Source of the DNA: Bacteroidota bacterium
Lineage (GTDB): Bacteria > Bacteroidota > Ignavibacteria > Ignavibacteriales > Melioribacteraceae
DNA: 64,000 nucleotides
Direction: 5' to 3'
Assembly (NCBI GenBank): GCA_023397505.1
Contig: JAEWUC010000008.1
Location: 310,001-374,000 of the forward strand
A model generated the notes under the pieces. It saw only the letters and a list, made by a program, of their open reading frames with translations, was not told the origin of the DNA and searched no databases. The first letter of the stretch is position 1, and each line of letters begins with the position of its first letter. Below are positions 17,896 through 26,170 of the stretch, one piece after another. The position numbers and the translations under genes are program-made.

Positions 17896-18672
17896 ATGAA
17901 AAAATCTGCTTTTATTGTTATCATCTTTGCATTAGCATTCGTGGTTGCTTACGTAATCTACGAATTCGGATTCGGCAACCCCGCAAACTTTAAAGATGCA
18001 GCCCGGCAAGTAGTTCTTAACGGTAATATTATGGGGACGATTTATGTAGGCGGTAAACTTGTTATTCTTCTTATCACGCTTTCGATAATGGACGTTGCAA
18101 TTATTATCGAAAGATCTTTGTCGTTAAGAAAAGCTGCCGGAAAACAACCGATTCCAAAATTTTTCAAAACCGCAATTGATCAAATAAGAGATGGAAAAAT
18201 CGATGAAGCAATAACAATTTGCGATAAACAAAGAGGTTCTGTAGCAAACGTATTAAAATCGGCATTAGCCCGTTATAAAGAAGTATCCGGCGGAAAATCC
18301 ACTACAGATGTAGAAAAACAATTAGTCGAGGTTCAACGTGCGGTCGATGAATCTATGATGCTTGAAACACCGCTTTTAGAAAAGAATTTAATCGCTCTGT
18401 CAACAATCGCTTCTATTGCAACAATGGTCGGCCTGCTCGGTACCGTTATCGGTATGATTCGTTCATTCGCAGCTATGGCGCAAGCCGGTGCGCCGGATGC
18501 AATCGGACTTGCAACCGGTATCTCGGAAGCTCTTATCAATACAGCAGGCGGTTTGGTTGTCGCTATTATAGGTATAGTAGCATATAACTTTTTCGTAAAC
18601 AAGGTTGATAACTTTACTTTCCAAATTGACGAAGCTACTTACAACGTAATGCAATTATTAAAATCAAAGTGA
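17896..18672 (+). CDS. exbB: ExbB/TolQ/MotA-type proton channel protein
   Basis: 258 residues with three membrane helices: an N-terminal one (about 5-24), one at about 50-70, and paired segments at about 160-190 and 205-230. The conserved MotA/TolQ/ExbB domain is present (NLIALSTIASIATMVGLLGTVIGM and GISEALINTAGGLVVAIIGIVAYN). It forms the pentameric core of the proton-motive-force motor with ExbD. The longer N-terminus with an extra helix is common in Bacteroidota versions. It starts the seven-gene operon behind the sigma-54 promoter, followed at 9 bases by the first ExbD. Confidence 0.93.
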   Translation: MKKSAFIVIIFALAFVVAYVIYEFGFGNPANFKDAARQVVLNGNIMGTIYVGGKLVILLITLSIMDVAIIIERSLSLRKAAGKQPIPKFFKTAIDQIRDGKIDEAITICDKQRGSVANVLKSALARYKEVSGGKSTTDVEKQLVEVQRAVDESMMLETPLLEKNLIALSTIASIATMVGLLGTVIGMIRSFAAMAQAGAPDAIGLATGISEALINTAGGLVVAIIGIVAYNFFVNKVDNFTFQIDEATYNVMQLLKSK

Positions 18673-18680
18673 GGTAACAG

Positions 18681-19154
18681 ATGCCGCGCATTAAGAAAAA
18701 AAGAGTCAATGTTGCTGTAGATATGACTCCGCTTGTGGATGTGGCGTTTTTACTTTTGACTTTTTTCATGTTGACAACACAGTTCAAACCGGCAGAGGAA
18801 GTTGAAATAGTTTTACCATCTTCTCACTCGGAAATTAAACTTCCCGAATCAAATACGATGACACTGCACATAAGCGAGGAAGGAATAATTTTTCTCGGGT
18901 TTGATTCTGCTTATATGATGGAAAACATGTTCGGACAAAAAAATAAACTTCGCTTGGCTGTTGATGTGAAGCAGGAAAACTTAGCCGACTTATTGATAAA
19001 AGCAAGAATGTCTAATCCAAAACTTATCACGATAGTAAAATCCGATGCCGATGCCGATTACGGTATTGTTGCTGATGTGATAGATATCCTTCAAAAAGTA
19101 CAGATAACAAGATTCAACATGGTTACAAATTTCGAAGTAGAGAAAACAAGTTAA
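18681..19154 (+). CDS. exbD: ExbD/TolR family protein (first copy)
   Basis: 157 residues: a basic cytoplasmic N-terminus (MPRIKKKR), one membrane helix at about 20-40 with the proton-pathway Asp in MTPLVDVAFLLLTFFML, and a periplasmic domain. It forms a dimer inside the ExbB channel and couples proton flow to TonB or a periplasmic partner. Its periplasmic part differs from the second copy, with ILPSSHSE-type spacing (here VLPSSHSEIKLPESN). Ribosome site GAGGT. The two ExbD genes are adjacent and could form a heterodimer. Confidence 0.93.
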   Translation: MPRIKKKRVNVAVDMTPLVDVAFLLLTFFMLTTQFKPAEEVEIVLPSSHSEIKLPESNTMTLHISEEGIIFLGFDSAYMMENMFGQKNKLRLAVDVKQENLADLLIKARMSNPKLITIVKSDADADYGIVADVIDILQKVQITRFNMVTNFEVEKTS

Positions 19155-19168
19155 CATAGGAGTAACAA

Positions 19169-19669
19169 ATGGCTGGTGCAGATCTTGGCGGTGGCGGCGG
19201 TTCGCATAAAAAGAAAAAAGGGAAACGCAAACCCAAAAAAAGAATGAATATCCGCATGGATATGACTCCCTTAGTTGATGTTGCGTTTTTGTTGCTAACA
19301 TTTTTCATGTTGACGACTGTTTTTCGTAAACCGCAAACGCTGGAAATAAATTTACCGCCCAATAAAGATACAAATATAAAGATTGCAGAATCGAACTTGA
19401 TGACGCTTAGAGTTGATGAGAACATGAATATGTATTGGAATATGGGAATAGAACTTCCTCACAAAATTAAGTACGAAGAGCTTAGAAAATTTTTAGGTGA
19501 TAAAGCTAAAGAAAATCCAAAATTGGTTGTGCTTATAAAAATTGATAGGAAAAGTAAGTACCACATGATGATAGACATAATTGACGAATTAAATGTCGCG
19601 AATCTGACGCGCTTTTCTTTAGCTCCCATGACAGATATCGACAAGAAAGAAATGTCGAAGGCGACATAA
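19169..19669 (+). CDS. exbD: ExbD/TolR family protein (second copy)
   Basis: 166 residues. Compared with the first copy it has a longer N-terminus with a glycine run (GGGGG) and a strongly basic stretch (HKKKKGKRKPKKR) before the same MTPLVDVAFLLLTFFML helix with its proton-carrying Asp. The periplasmic domain has the LPPNKDTNIKIAESN linker. Tandem unlike ExbD genes are usual in Bacteroidota ExbB-ExbD-ExbD-TonB operons. An AGGAG ribosome site lies seven bases before the ATG. Confidence 0.92.
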   Translation: MAGADLGGGGGSHKKKKGKRKPKKRMNIRMDMTPLVDVAFLLLTFFMLTTVFRKPQTLEINLPPNKDTNIKIAESNLMTLRVDENMNMYWNMGIELPHKIKYEELRKFLGDKAKENPKLVVLIKIDRKSKYHMMIDIIDELNVANLTRFSLAPMTDIDKKEMSKAT

Positions 19670-19685
19670 GGGAGAAGAGGAAAAT

Positions 19686-20438
19686 ATGACAGACACAATT
19701 GCAGCAATTAAAAACAATGTTTACGGGGCATTCGAATTAAAAAAACTGTATCCGAGGAATTATTCTATCGGGTTAGCCGTAGCAATATTCTTTCACATGC
19801 TTATAATAGGCAGTTATTATTTTGTTCAGGCAATAACAAAAGAAGAAGATCTTGATTCCGTTCCGGTTGTTAGAATAATGAAATACAGCGAACTCGGTCC
19901 GCCCCCTTCAATTACAAACGAAATTCCACCGCAAGTTGCAATTTCCGGCCCGGTAGTTCAACCGACAGTCGGCGTTCCCGTCCCGGTTCCGGACGAAGAA
20001 GCTCCGCCGGAACAAACAATTGCTTCGCAGGAAGAGATGAGCGCTGTTGCAGCGCCATCAATCGGCGAAGATATTGGCTCAGGCACACAGATTACACAGG
20101 ATATTAAAATCGAACAGCCGAAAGTTGAAGAAGATCCCGGCGTTGATGAATTTATCCCTGTTGAAAAATATCCTGAACTTGTTGTTTCGGTTCAACCCGA
20201 ATATCCTGAAATCGCACGTAGAGCCGGAGTAACTGGAAAAGTGTATGTAAAAATACTTGTTGATAAAACGGGCAAACCTAAGAAAGCCGTTATTATGAAA
20301 ACCGATTCGGATTTATTTAACGAAGCTGCAGTTAACGCAGCAATGAAATCGGCTTTTACGCCCGCATTACAAAATCAAAAACCTATTTCAGTTTGGATAG
20401 TAATGCCGTATAAATTTACACTGCAGGGCTCACAATGA
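19686..20438 (+). CDS. tonB: TonB-family energy transducer
   Basis: 250 residues: a cytoplasmic N-terminus, a single membrane helix at about 30-50, a proline/glutamate-rich periplasmic spacer (about 75-155), and a C-terminal TonB domain (about 165-248) with PEYPEIARRAGVTGKVYVKILVD. The Tyr-Pro and GKV signature is standard. It should carry energy from the ExbBD motor to outer-membrane receptors. No TonB-dependent receptor gene is in the window, so the receptor or other periplasmic client lies elsewhere. The stop overlaps the next start (ATGA). Confidence 0.93.
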   Translation: MTDTIAAIKNNVYGAFELKKLYPRNYSIGLAVAIFFHMLIIGSYYFVQAITKEEDLDSVPVVRIMKYSELGPPPSITNEIPPQVAISGPVVQPTVGVPVPVPDEEAPPEQTIASQEEMSAVAAPSIGEDIGSGTQITQDIKIEQPKVEEDPGVDEFIPVEKYPELVVSVQPEYPEIARRAGVTGKVYVKILVDKTGKPKKAVIMKTDSDLFNEAAVNAAMKSAFTPALQNQKPISVWIVMPYKFTLQGSQ

Positions 20439-20641
20439 GCAATGTGATGAAATATATTGCTTATTCGGCAGGAGCGGTTTTTATTTTACTTGGGTTAGCT
20501 GTTTTATTCACAAACATTACACCCGCATATTTCCCTTCCGAGTTCAGAGTTGTTATGGGGATAGTTCTTTTTCTTTACGGTATTTTCAGGATTATTATGA
20601 CGGTATTTAAACAAAGACAATCGAGTGAAGATGAAGAATGA
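20435..20641 (+). CDS. Small two-helix membrane protein in the Exb/Ton operon
   Basis: 68 residues with two hydrophobic segments (about 8-27 and 38-57) and an acidic C-terminus (SSEDEE). The start overlaps the tonB stop by four bases, and the stop overlaps the start of the lipoprotein gene. It is therefore firmly inside the operon and probably translationally coupled. No family is recognised. It might be an accessory subunit of the Exb motor, which is inference from position. Confidence 0.72.
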   Translation: MSNVMKYIAYSAGAVFILLGLAVLFTNITPAYFPSEFRVVMGIVLFLYGIFRIIMTVFKQRQSSEDEE

Positions 20642-21485
20642 TTTAATAATTGTTTTATCGGTGCTGGTTTTAATATTAAGCGGGTGTTTCCCGGAGGTTA
20701 AGGAATCCCCCACAAAAGGATATTTAAAATGCTGCACCGATGAATCATTTTATAATGTAGTTAATGATGCAAAGGTTAAATTTCTTGAATTATATCCCGA
20801 AGCAAAAATTGATATTAGTTCAATAAAAGCTAGGGAAGGTATAGCTGCTATTCTTAACGGGGATATAAGAATGTTTGTTAGTTCAAGAAATTTTAATAAA
20901 GAAGAAGTTGAATTCGTCCGTAAAACTAAATCAGAAGTTAAGATATTTAAATTCTGTTACGATGGTATTGCCGTTATCGAAAGGGAAAATGAAAAAATAG
21001 ATAGGATGCAAACAAATGAGTTGAAGGAGCTTTTGCTCGGTATAAAAAACAATTATAAAATTTTTATTCCGGAAGCAAACTCCGGTGTTTATGAATATTT
21101 AAAAACAGAACTACTTGATGGAAAAGAACCCGTAAAAGTATTTATAACAAAAAGTGAAAATGATGTTGTGGAAAAAGTTAAACAGACAAAAAATTCAATC
21201 GGTATCGTTGGTCTGGGGGTTCTGAAAAATTCATCCGGTATCGATTTGATTGAAATAGCAGATTCGGATAGAATTATTAATGGAATTAAATATTATGAAC
21301 CACTGGCGGGATATTTGGTTAACGGTGATTATCCTCTTGTACGAACTTCTTACATAATTATAAATGAAATTGGATTACACGTGGCATCGGGATTTACATC
21401 TTTTTTAACGAGTTACGATGGTCAGAAGATTGTTCTCGAAAACAATTTGGGACCCGCAACCGTTCCTGTTAAAATAGTTCAATAA
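20631..21485 (+). CDS. PstS-like substrate-binding lipoprotein
   Basis: 284 residues from the ATG at 20631 (GTG at 20625 is an alternative). The signal ends in a lipobox LILSGC. The mature protein resembles periplasmic binding proteins of the phosphate/PBP-like domain type: two lobes, a conserved loop near FVSSRNFNKEE, KFCYDGIAVI and PEANSGVYEY. In Bacteroidota such proteins recur in Exb/Ton operons rather than with ABC transporters, and no ABC subunits are here. It could sense or bind a ligand that regulates TonB action. Phosphate binding itself is not demonstrated. Confidence 0.75.
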   Translation: MKNDLIIVLSVLVLILSGCFPEVKESPTKGYLKCCTDESFYNVVNDAKVKFLELYPEAKIDISSIKAREGIAAILNGDIRMFVSSRNFNKEEVEFVRKTKSEVKIFKFCYDGIAVIERENEKIDRMQTNELKELLLGIKNNYKIFIPEANSGVYEYLKTELLDGKEPVKVFITKSENDVVEKVKQTKNSIGIVGLGVLKNSSGIDLIEIADSDRIINGIKYYEPLAGYLVNGDYPLVRTSYIIINEIGLHVASGFTSFLTSYDGQKIVLENNLGPATVPVKIVQ

Positions 21486-21501
21486 CATAGGCGTTATTAA
21501 A

Positions 21502-22893
21502 ATGAAGAAATTATCTCTTATAATATTTGTTTATGGTTTCATTTTGATGAATCAAATTTGTGCTCAAGACAAATCTGTCGAAGTACAAAATGCAATTGAC
21601 ACCAAAGATTATTCTACAGCTCTTGTGGCTATAAAAAGACTTGTCGAAGAAAATAGGGCTAATGATGCAATTAAGTTTTTAATTAAACTGCAGACCGCCG
21701 GCTACAACGACAAAGAAGTTTTGGAATTATTGGGCGATAGTTACAGCATCCTTGGGATCGGAGAGCTTGCGCTGCAAAATTATCAGGATGCCGAAAATCT
21801 TGATTCGATGGATGTGCGGCTTAAATTCAAATCGGCCGAGGAATTATATAAACAAAAGCGCTATACGGAAGCAGTAAATAAATTCTTAAAGATTATTTCA
21901 ATCGACCCCCAAAATCCGAAACCGTATTTGGAAGCGGCTCAAATATTTTACCTTGCCAAATTATATGCGGATGCTTCCGTTATGTATGAAAAATATTTGG
22001 CGATTGAACAAACAAAAGAAGCGTACGAAAGCATAACAAAAGCCCTGCTGGAAACAAAAAATTATGAAAAGACTTTTCAGTTTGCCAAAGAAGGCATTGA
22101 AAAATATCCGGGAGATGTAAAAATTCTTCAGCCCGCGGCATTCTCGGCGTTTGCACTTAAAAAATATGACGATGCTTCAAAATATTATTCGCAAATACCG
22201 GATTCTTCGTTATCAACAAATGATATTGTTAACGCGGCAAGATCTTTTCAACAAATTAAAGTTGATTCGGTTGCGTTGAAATATTTCGAGACGGCGGTTA
22301 ATCGCGACAGTTCTTTATCGAACATTTATATGGACTTGGCAAATTACAATTATCTAAATAAAAACTACGAAGCAGCGGTAAAATATTATGATGCGCGAAT
22401 TAAAAGTGATTCTACATTTGAACCGGCCTACCGCTTTATGGCTTTCGCATTAATGCAATTGCAAAAAAGGGAAGAAACGCGTCGGTCGCTTCTTAAATCT
22501 ATTGAATTGAATGATACGCTGATTACAACACGCTATTGGCTTGCACAAACTTACAGACAAATGGATTCTTCTTCCGCCGCCGCCGATACATATCAAGAGA
22601 TGCTTAGGATTATAGGCAATAAAGAATCACAATTCAAAAATGAAAGTGCCGATGCATACGGATTTTTGGGTCAGCGGGCATTCGAAAGAAAAAATTACGG
22701 CGGAGCGGTTAGTTATTTAAGAAAAGCAGTTAACTTAAAAAACGATGTACTTGGTTATAAAGTAATGCTTGCCTCATCTCTGCATCAAAGCGGCAGCGTT
22801 GATGAAGCGATAGATTGGTATAGAAGAATATTAAAAATTGATCCGAAAAATGAAGTTGCGAAAAAGGGATTACGAATGTTGAGCGCCGATTAA
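21502..22893 (+). CDS. Exported TPR-repeat protein, last gene of the Exb/Ton operon
   Basis: 463 residues with a signal peptide (cleavage near QICAQD). At least eight 34-residue tetratricopeptide helices are visible between about 70 and 460 (for example AVNKFLKIISIDPQNPKPYLE and AIDWYRRILKIDPKNE). It should form a periplasmic protein-binding scaffold. It follows the substrate-binding lipoprotein by 16 bases. The Exb-Exb-Ton-PBP-TPR order recurs in Bacteroidota, suggesting a shared energized complex; the client is unknown. Confidence 0.85.
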   Translation: MKKLSLIIFVYGFILMNQICAQDKSVEVQNAIDTKDYSTALVAIKRLVEENRANDAIKFLIKLQTAGYNDKEVLELLGDSYSILGIGELALQNYQDAENLDSMDVRLKFKSAEELYKQKRYTEAVNKFLKIISIDPQNPKPYLEAAQIFYLAKLYADASVMYEKYLAIEQTKEAYESITKALLETKNYEKTFQFAKEGIEKYPGDVKILQPAAFSAFALKKYDDASKYYSQIPDSSLSTNDIVNAARSFQQIKVDSVALKYFETAVNRDSSLSNIYMDLANYNYLNKNYEAAVKYYDARIKSDSTFEPAYRFMAFALMQLQKREETRRSLLKSIELNDTLITTRYWLAQTYRQMDSSSAAADTYQEMLRIIGNKESQFKNESADAYGFLGQRAFERKNYGGAVSYLRKAVNLKNDVLGYKVMLASSLHQSGSVDEAIDWYRRILKIDPKNEVAKKGLRMLSAD

Positions 22894-22933
22894 TATTTAG
22901 TTCTCTTACAAAAATCTTATTTGGTAGAGGGAA

Positions 22934-23041
22934 ATGATGGACAAAAAATCATCTAAATTATTGGTTGAATTATCCCAGTTTGTTGGTATTTTACTCGTGA
23001 TAATTCTTATCCTTTACTTAATCACAATCAAATTTAGATGA
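22934..23041 (+). CDS. 35-residue single-helix mini-protein before pyrophosphatase
   Basis: ATG at 22934 (a second ATG directly follows), with AGAGGG three to eight bases upstream. It encodes a charged N-terminus (MMDKKSSKLLVELSQ), a hydrophobic helix (residues about 16-31, rich in Val, Leu and Ile) and a basic end (KFR). The stop is seven bases before the pyrophosphatase ATG, and that gene's AGAGGC ribosome site overlaps the junction. This is a typical tail-anchor-like small membrane protein. No known family. Coding evidence is start signal, helix and operon fit. Confidence 0.6.
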   Translation: MMDKKSSKLLVELSQFVGILLVIILILYLITIKFR

Positions 23042-23048
23042 GAGGCGC

Positions 23049-23606
23049 ATGAACAAATATAAAATCAGCAAGTATTTTAATCCATGGCATCACGTAAGTT
23101 TTGGTGACAAAACTCCCGAAATTGTTAACGCGATTATCGAAATCCCGTTAAACTCAAAAGCAAAATATGAACTTGACAAAGAGAGCGGACTATTAAAATT
23201 GGACCGCGTTCTTTTTTCCTCCGTACACTATCCAGCGAATTATGGTTTTATTCCGCGAACTTTAAGCGACGACGGCGACCCGCTTGATATTCTTGTTATT
23301 TGTTCGGTTGAAGTTGACCCGCTTTGCATTATTGAAGCAAAGGTAATCGGATTGATGACAATGATCGATAACGAAGAAAAAGACGATAAAATAATTGCCG
23401 TGGCAAATAACGATATTTCTATTAACCACATAGACGACCTGCAGCATCTTCCGCCTCATTCAACCGTGATGGTTCAGAGATTCTTTGAGGATTATAAAAA
23501 GTTGGAACATAAAAACGTTATTGTAGAAAAAATTGTAGGCAAGCAAGAAGCCTATAAAGTGATTGAAGAAAATATCAAACGCTACAATCAGTATTTTGAA
23601 GTTTAG
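23049..23606 (+). CDS. ppa: Soluble inorganic pyrophosphatase
   Basis: 185 residues, family I pyrophosphatase, hydrolysing diphosphate to phosphate to pull biosynthetic reactions forward. Visible motifs: the ESGLLKLDRVL strand, YPANYGFIPRTL, and the metal-binding signature DDGDPLDILVI with its three Asp residues. Length is typical of bacterial hexameric enzymes (about 175-200). It is cytoplasmic by sequence, yet sits between two genes for single-helix membrane mini-proteins, within 7 and 13 bases. Confidence 0.95.
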   Translation: MNKYKISKYFNPWHHVSFGDKTPEIVNAIIEIPLNSKAKYELDKESGLLKLDRVLFSSVHYPANYGFIPRTLSDDGDPLDILVICSVEVDPLCIIEAKVIGLMTMIDNEEKDDKIIAVANNDISINHIDDLQHLPPHSTVMVQRFFEDYKKLEHKNVIVEKIVGKQEAYKVIEENIKRYNQYFEV

Positions 23607-23619
23607 GAAAGTCAATGAA

Positions 23620-23724
23620 ATGAAAAATGTAAAAGTAACGGCGTATCTTTACTTTCTGCTGGTACTAATTATTTTTATTATGGCAATTGTATTGGTAAAA
23701 TTTATTCTTCTGATTTTTTCATAA
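23620..23724 (+). CDS. 34-residue single-helix mini-protein after pyrophosphatase
   Basis: ATG at 23620, 14 bases after the ppa stop, with an AGGAAA ribosome site about ten bases upstream. The peptide is MKNVKVTA followed by an almost continuous hydrophobic stretch to the C-terminus (residues 9-34, with a single Lys27). A competing ATG at 23615 stops after two codons. It resembles a single-pass membrane mini-protein. No homologue is recognised, and the call rests on context and composition. Confidence 0.5.
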   Translation: MKNVKVTAYLYFLLVLIIFIMAIVLVKFILLIFS

Positions 23725-23779
23725 AAATAATATAACAGCAATTATGTTATAAATTACCGATACTATATTTCTAAAAGAG

Positions 23780-23857
23780 TTTCCGTTAACAGGGTTAGCG
23801 GAAAGAGACGCCTCCAGTCTCATGCCACTGAAGCCGGTTATTCCCCTAACCGGCTTC
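23780..23857 (+). other. Three consecutive hairpins, structured RNA or complex terminator
   Basis: Hairpin 1: 11-bp stem 23780-23790 with 23794-23804 (one G-U pair), loop AGG. Hairpin 2: GAGAC/GTCTC at 23805-23809 and 23817-23821. Hairpin 3: 11-bp perfect GC-rich stem 23830-23840 with 23847-23857, loop TTCCCC, followed by AATTTTGG. The region lies between convergent genes (mini-protein to 23724, M24 peptidase ending at 23932). Hairpin 3 alone could be a terminator; the others are unexplained. A fourth A/T hairpin is at 23731-23751. Confidence 0.5.
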
Positions 23858-23931
23858 GTAATTTTGGTTGCAAAAATAAAAAATATTTCCTGAATTTGGC
23901 AGAATACTTAAATCGCTCGGGGAAAAATATT

Positions 23932-25122
23932 TTACCGTACCAAGTATAATTCGTTCTGTCTTTCGGATATAAATTCGCAGCCATCTTTTGTTACAACAAC
24001 CATTTCCTCGATTGTCGCGATTCCATAGTTCTCAATTGTTAAACGCGGTTCGATTGTAAAAATATTTCCTTCTTCTATTTCGAGCGTTGGTAAATTTCCG
24101 TAACGCTCCCATTTGGGCCCGAGCAAACAACCGCCGTCGTGACAAACGCGTCCAACTTGATGACCGAGTCCGTGCGGGAATTCTTCGTATCCGCTAATCT
24201 GAATAAAATTCCTTGCGATCTCATCAATCTCAAAACCTTTTTTGCCGGGTTTAATTTCTTTGGCAGATTTTGTAATTGACTCTCTGATTACATCAAAACC
24301 TTTTTGCACTACATCGGGTGCTTTGTCTTCGTGAGGATGAAGCACGTACCATGTTCTTTGTAAATCAGAACAATAACCGTTTATTTTTATACCGAAATCC
24401 ATATTAATAACATGTCCGTACTGAATAAATCTGTCCGTCGGTCCGGCATGCGCACCGGCGGTATCGGGTCCCGAAAAAATTGAAGGACAGTAATTTTCAT
24501 CCCATGCAAGTTCATAACCTTTTGATTTCACAAGATCTTTTACAAACAACGCAACTTGTTTTTCGGTAATACCGGGTTTCAAATATTTTGTTACTTCATC
24601 AAAAATTACTAGCGTCTCTTTTATAGCGCCCTTTACGTGGCTCAGTTCAATTGCGGATTTTCTTCCGCGAAGAGCAGCCACTATATCTTCAGATGAGATT
24701 AACGAGTGAGCATATCTTGTGTCTTTTAAATGATCTAACAATTCAAGGTACAATCCGTAAGTTAACCCGTCTGCCAGAGTTGAGTTGCGCGAATAGTTAA
24801 TTGCTATTTTCGATGGCTTGTAAATGTCAAGAACTTCAACAAGTTTTTCTTTGATTGATTTCAAGTAACCGGAAATTTTTTTGTACGTGCCGGTCATCTT
24901 CATGTTCTCAAGCTCTAACGATCCTACGATTGCGTGAGTATCGCCGTTTTTGTTTATTATAAATGCCGACTGCCAAGTAGCATTTGTGCCCACAACCATA
25001 TCGAGCATCGGGTCTTTAATATTTCCGGTTTCGCGAACGTAAATCATCCACATGTCTATATTTTTTTCCTGCAATATCTTAACTGCCTGATCAATTTTTT
25101 CTAGAATTATTTCTTTCGACAT
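23932..25122 (-). CDS. M24-family Xaa-Pro aminopeptidase
   Basis: 396 residues, cytoplasmic. An N-terminal creatinase-like domain (about 1-160) precedes the pita-bread catalytic domain. All five metal ligands are recognisable: Asp in NMDFG, Asp in YCSDLQRT, His in HGLGHQVG, and Glu in TIEPRL and TIEEMVV. It should remove N-terminal residues before proline or act as a related dipeptidase. It starts with an ATG at 25122 and lies 76 bases after the Sua5 gene on the same strand. Confidence 0.9.
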   Translation of the reverse strand: MSKEIILEKIDQAVKILQEKNIDMWMIYVRETGNIKDPMLDMVVGTNATWQSAFIINKNGDTHAIVGSLELENMKMTGTYKKISGYLKSIKEKLVEVLDIYKPSKIAINYSRNSTLADGLTYGLYLELLDHLKDTRYAHSLISSEDIVAALRGRKSAIELSHVKGAIKETLVIFDEVTKYLKPGITEKQVALFVKDLVKSKGYELAWDENYCPSIFSGPDTAGAHAGPTDRFIQYGHVINMDFGIKINGYCSDLQRTWYVLHPHEDKAPDVVQKGFDVIRESITKSAKEIKPGKKGFEIDEIARNFIQISGYEEFPHGLGHQVGRVCHDGGCLLGPKWERYGNLPTLEIEEGNIFTIEPRLTIENYGIATIEEMVVVTKDGCEFISERQNELYLVR

Positions 25123-25198
25123 AAATTACTCCGACTATTAAAATTGTGCTTGTAAAAATTGTTAATCCCAATGAGAATGAAAAGACAAAAAACAAAAA

Positions 25199-26170
25199 CT
25201 AATATTTAAACTTTGCCGCCGCTTTTTTTAAACGATCCATAATTGCAACGCCAAGTCCTTCTTCTTTTATTGGTTCTACAAGAATAATATCAAGATTATC
25301 TTTTTCAAAATCGTGAAGAAATCTAAAAAGATTAGCTGCAGCTTCTTTCAAATCGCCAGATGATGATAGCACTTTTGCGGTTCTAAAAGTATTTATGAAT
25401 TTTTCCTCACAAAAGAACAAAACCCCAATTTTTTTATTTGCATATTTTTCTATGTTCTCAACATTCAAAAAGTCGAGAGGTATTGACGGCGCGTAATGAA
25501 ACGGCAATTGACCCGGCGCGTTCGGCTTATCTTTATTTGTTTTACCGGATTTAATTTTTCCTATTTCATTTTCAATTTCTTCTTTTGACACACCGCCGGG
25601 CCGAAGTAAATAAATCTCGTCGTTGTACAATTCCAAAATTGTGGATTCGACCCCGACAGAACATTTACCGCCATCAAGAATTATATCAACTTTATCGCCT
25701 AAACTTTTAACTACATGCTGTGCATCGGTCGGACTCAAATGCCCGAATTTATTTGCACTTGGCGCGGCAATCGGCGTTTCACTTTTTAGAATTAATTCAA
25801 GAGCAACTTTATGATCCGGCATACGAACGGCAACCGTTGGATTTCCGGCAGTTACAATATCCGGAACAATATCGGTTTTTGGTAAAACAAAAGTTAGCGG
25901 TCCCGGCCAAAATTTATTTATTAATTGATTAATTCGTCCATCATCATAATGAGAAAATCTTTTTAACCAGATTTTGTCGGCGATGTGAAGAATCAAAGGA
26001 TTAAAAGTTGGGCGTTTCTTTGCTTCGAAAATTTTTGCTACGGCAATAGGGTTCAATCCGTCGGCACCCAAACCGTAAACCGTTTCGGTCGGAAACGCGA
26101 CGAGTCCGCCTTGTTTAATAACTACCGCCGCTTCGTTTATATTTTCTATACTGGATTTTAAAAGTTTCAT
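25199..26170 (-). CDS. Threonylcarbamoyl-AMP synthase, long (Sua5) form
   Basis: 323 residues. The N-terminal YrdC/TsaC domain (about 1-195) has the KxR-SxN pocket features: FPTETVYGLGADG, KKRPTFNPL, APSANKFGHLSPT and LRPGGVS. A linker and a C-terminal Sua5 domain (about 220-323) complete the long form, versus about 190 residues for TsaC. It makes threonylcarbamoyl-AMP for t6A at position 37 of tRNAs reading ANN codons, an essential step. Partner genes (tsaB, tsaD, tsaE) are not in the window. Confidence 0.93.
   Translation of the reverse strand: MKLLKSSIENINEAAVVIKQGGLVAFPTETVYGLGADGLNPIAVAKIFEAKKRPTFNPLILHIADKIWLKRFSHYDDGRINQLINKFWPGPLTFVLPKTDIVPDIVTAGNPTVAVRMPDHKVALELILKSETPIAAPSANKFGHLSPTDAQHVVKSLGDKVDIILDGGKCSVGVESTILELYNDEIYLLRPGGVSKEEIENEIGKIKSGKTNKDKPNAPGQLPFHYAPSIPLDFLNVENIEKYANKKIGVLFFCEEKFINTFRTAKVLSSSGDLKEAAANLFRFLHDFEKDNLDIILVEPIKEEGLGVAIMDRLKKAAAKFKY

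Noticed and set aside
23815..23857. ATGCCACTG followed by a hairpin resembles part of a cobalamin riboswitch
   Set aside because: The rest of the aptamer is missing: no GGTG-type element upstream, no GGGAAGGC after the hairpin and no CAGGAGACC-like box. It also follows a gene rather than preceding one on the plus strand.
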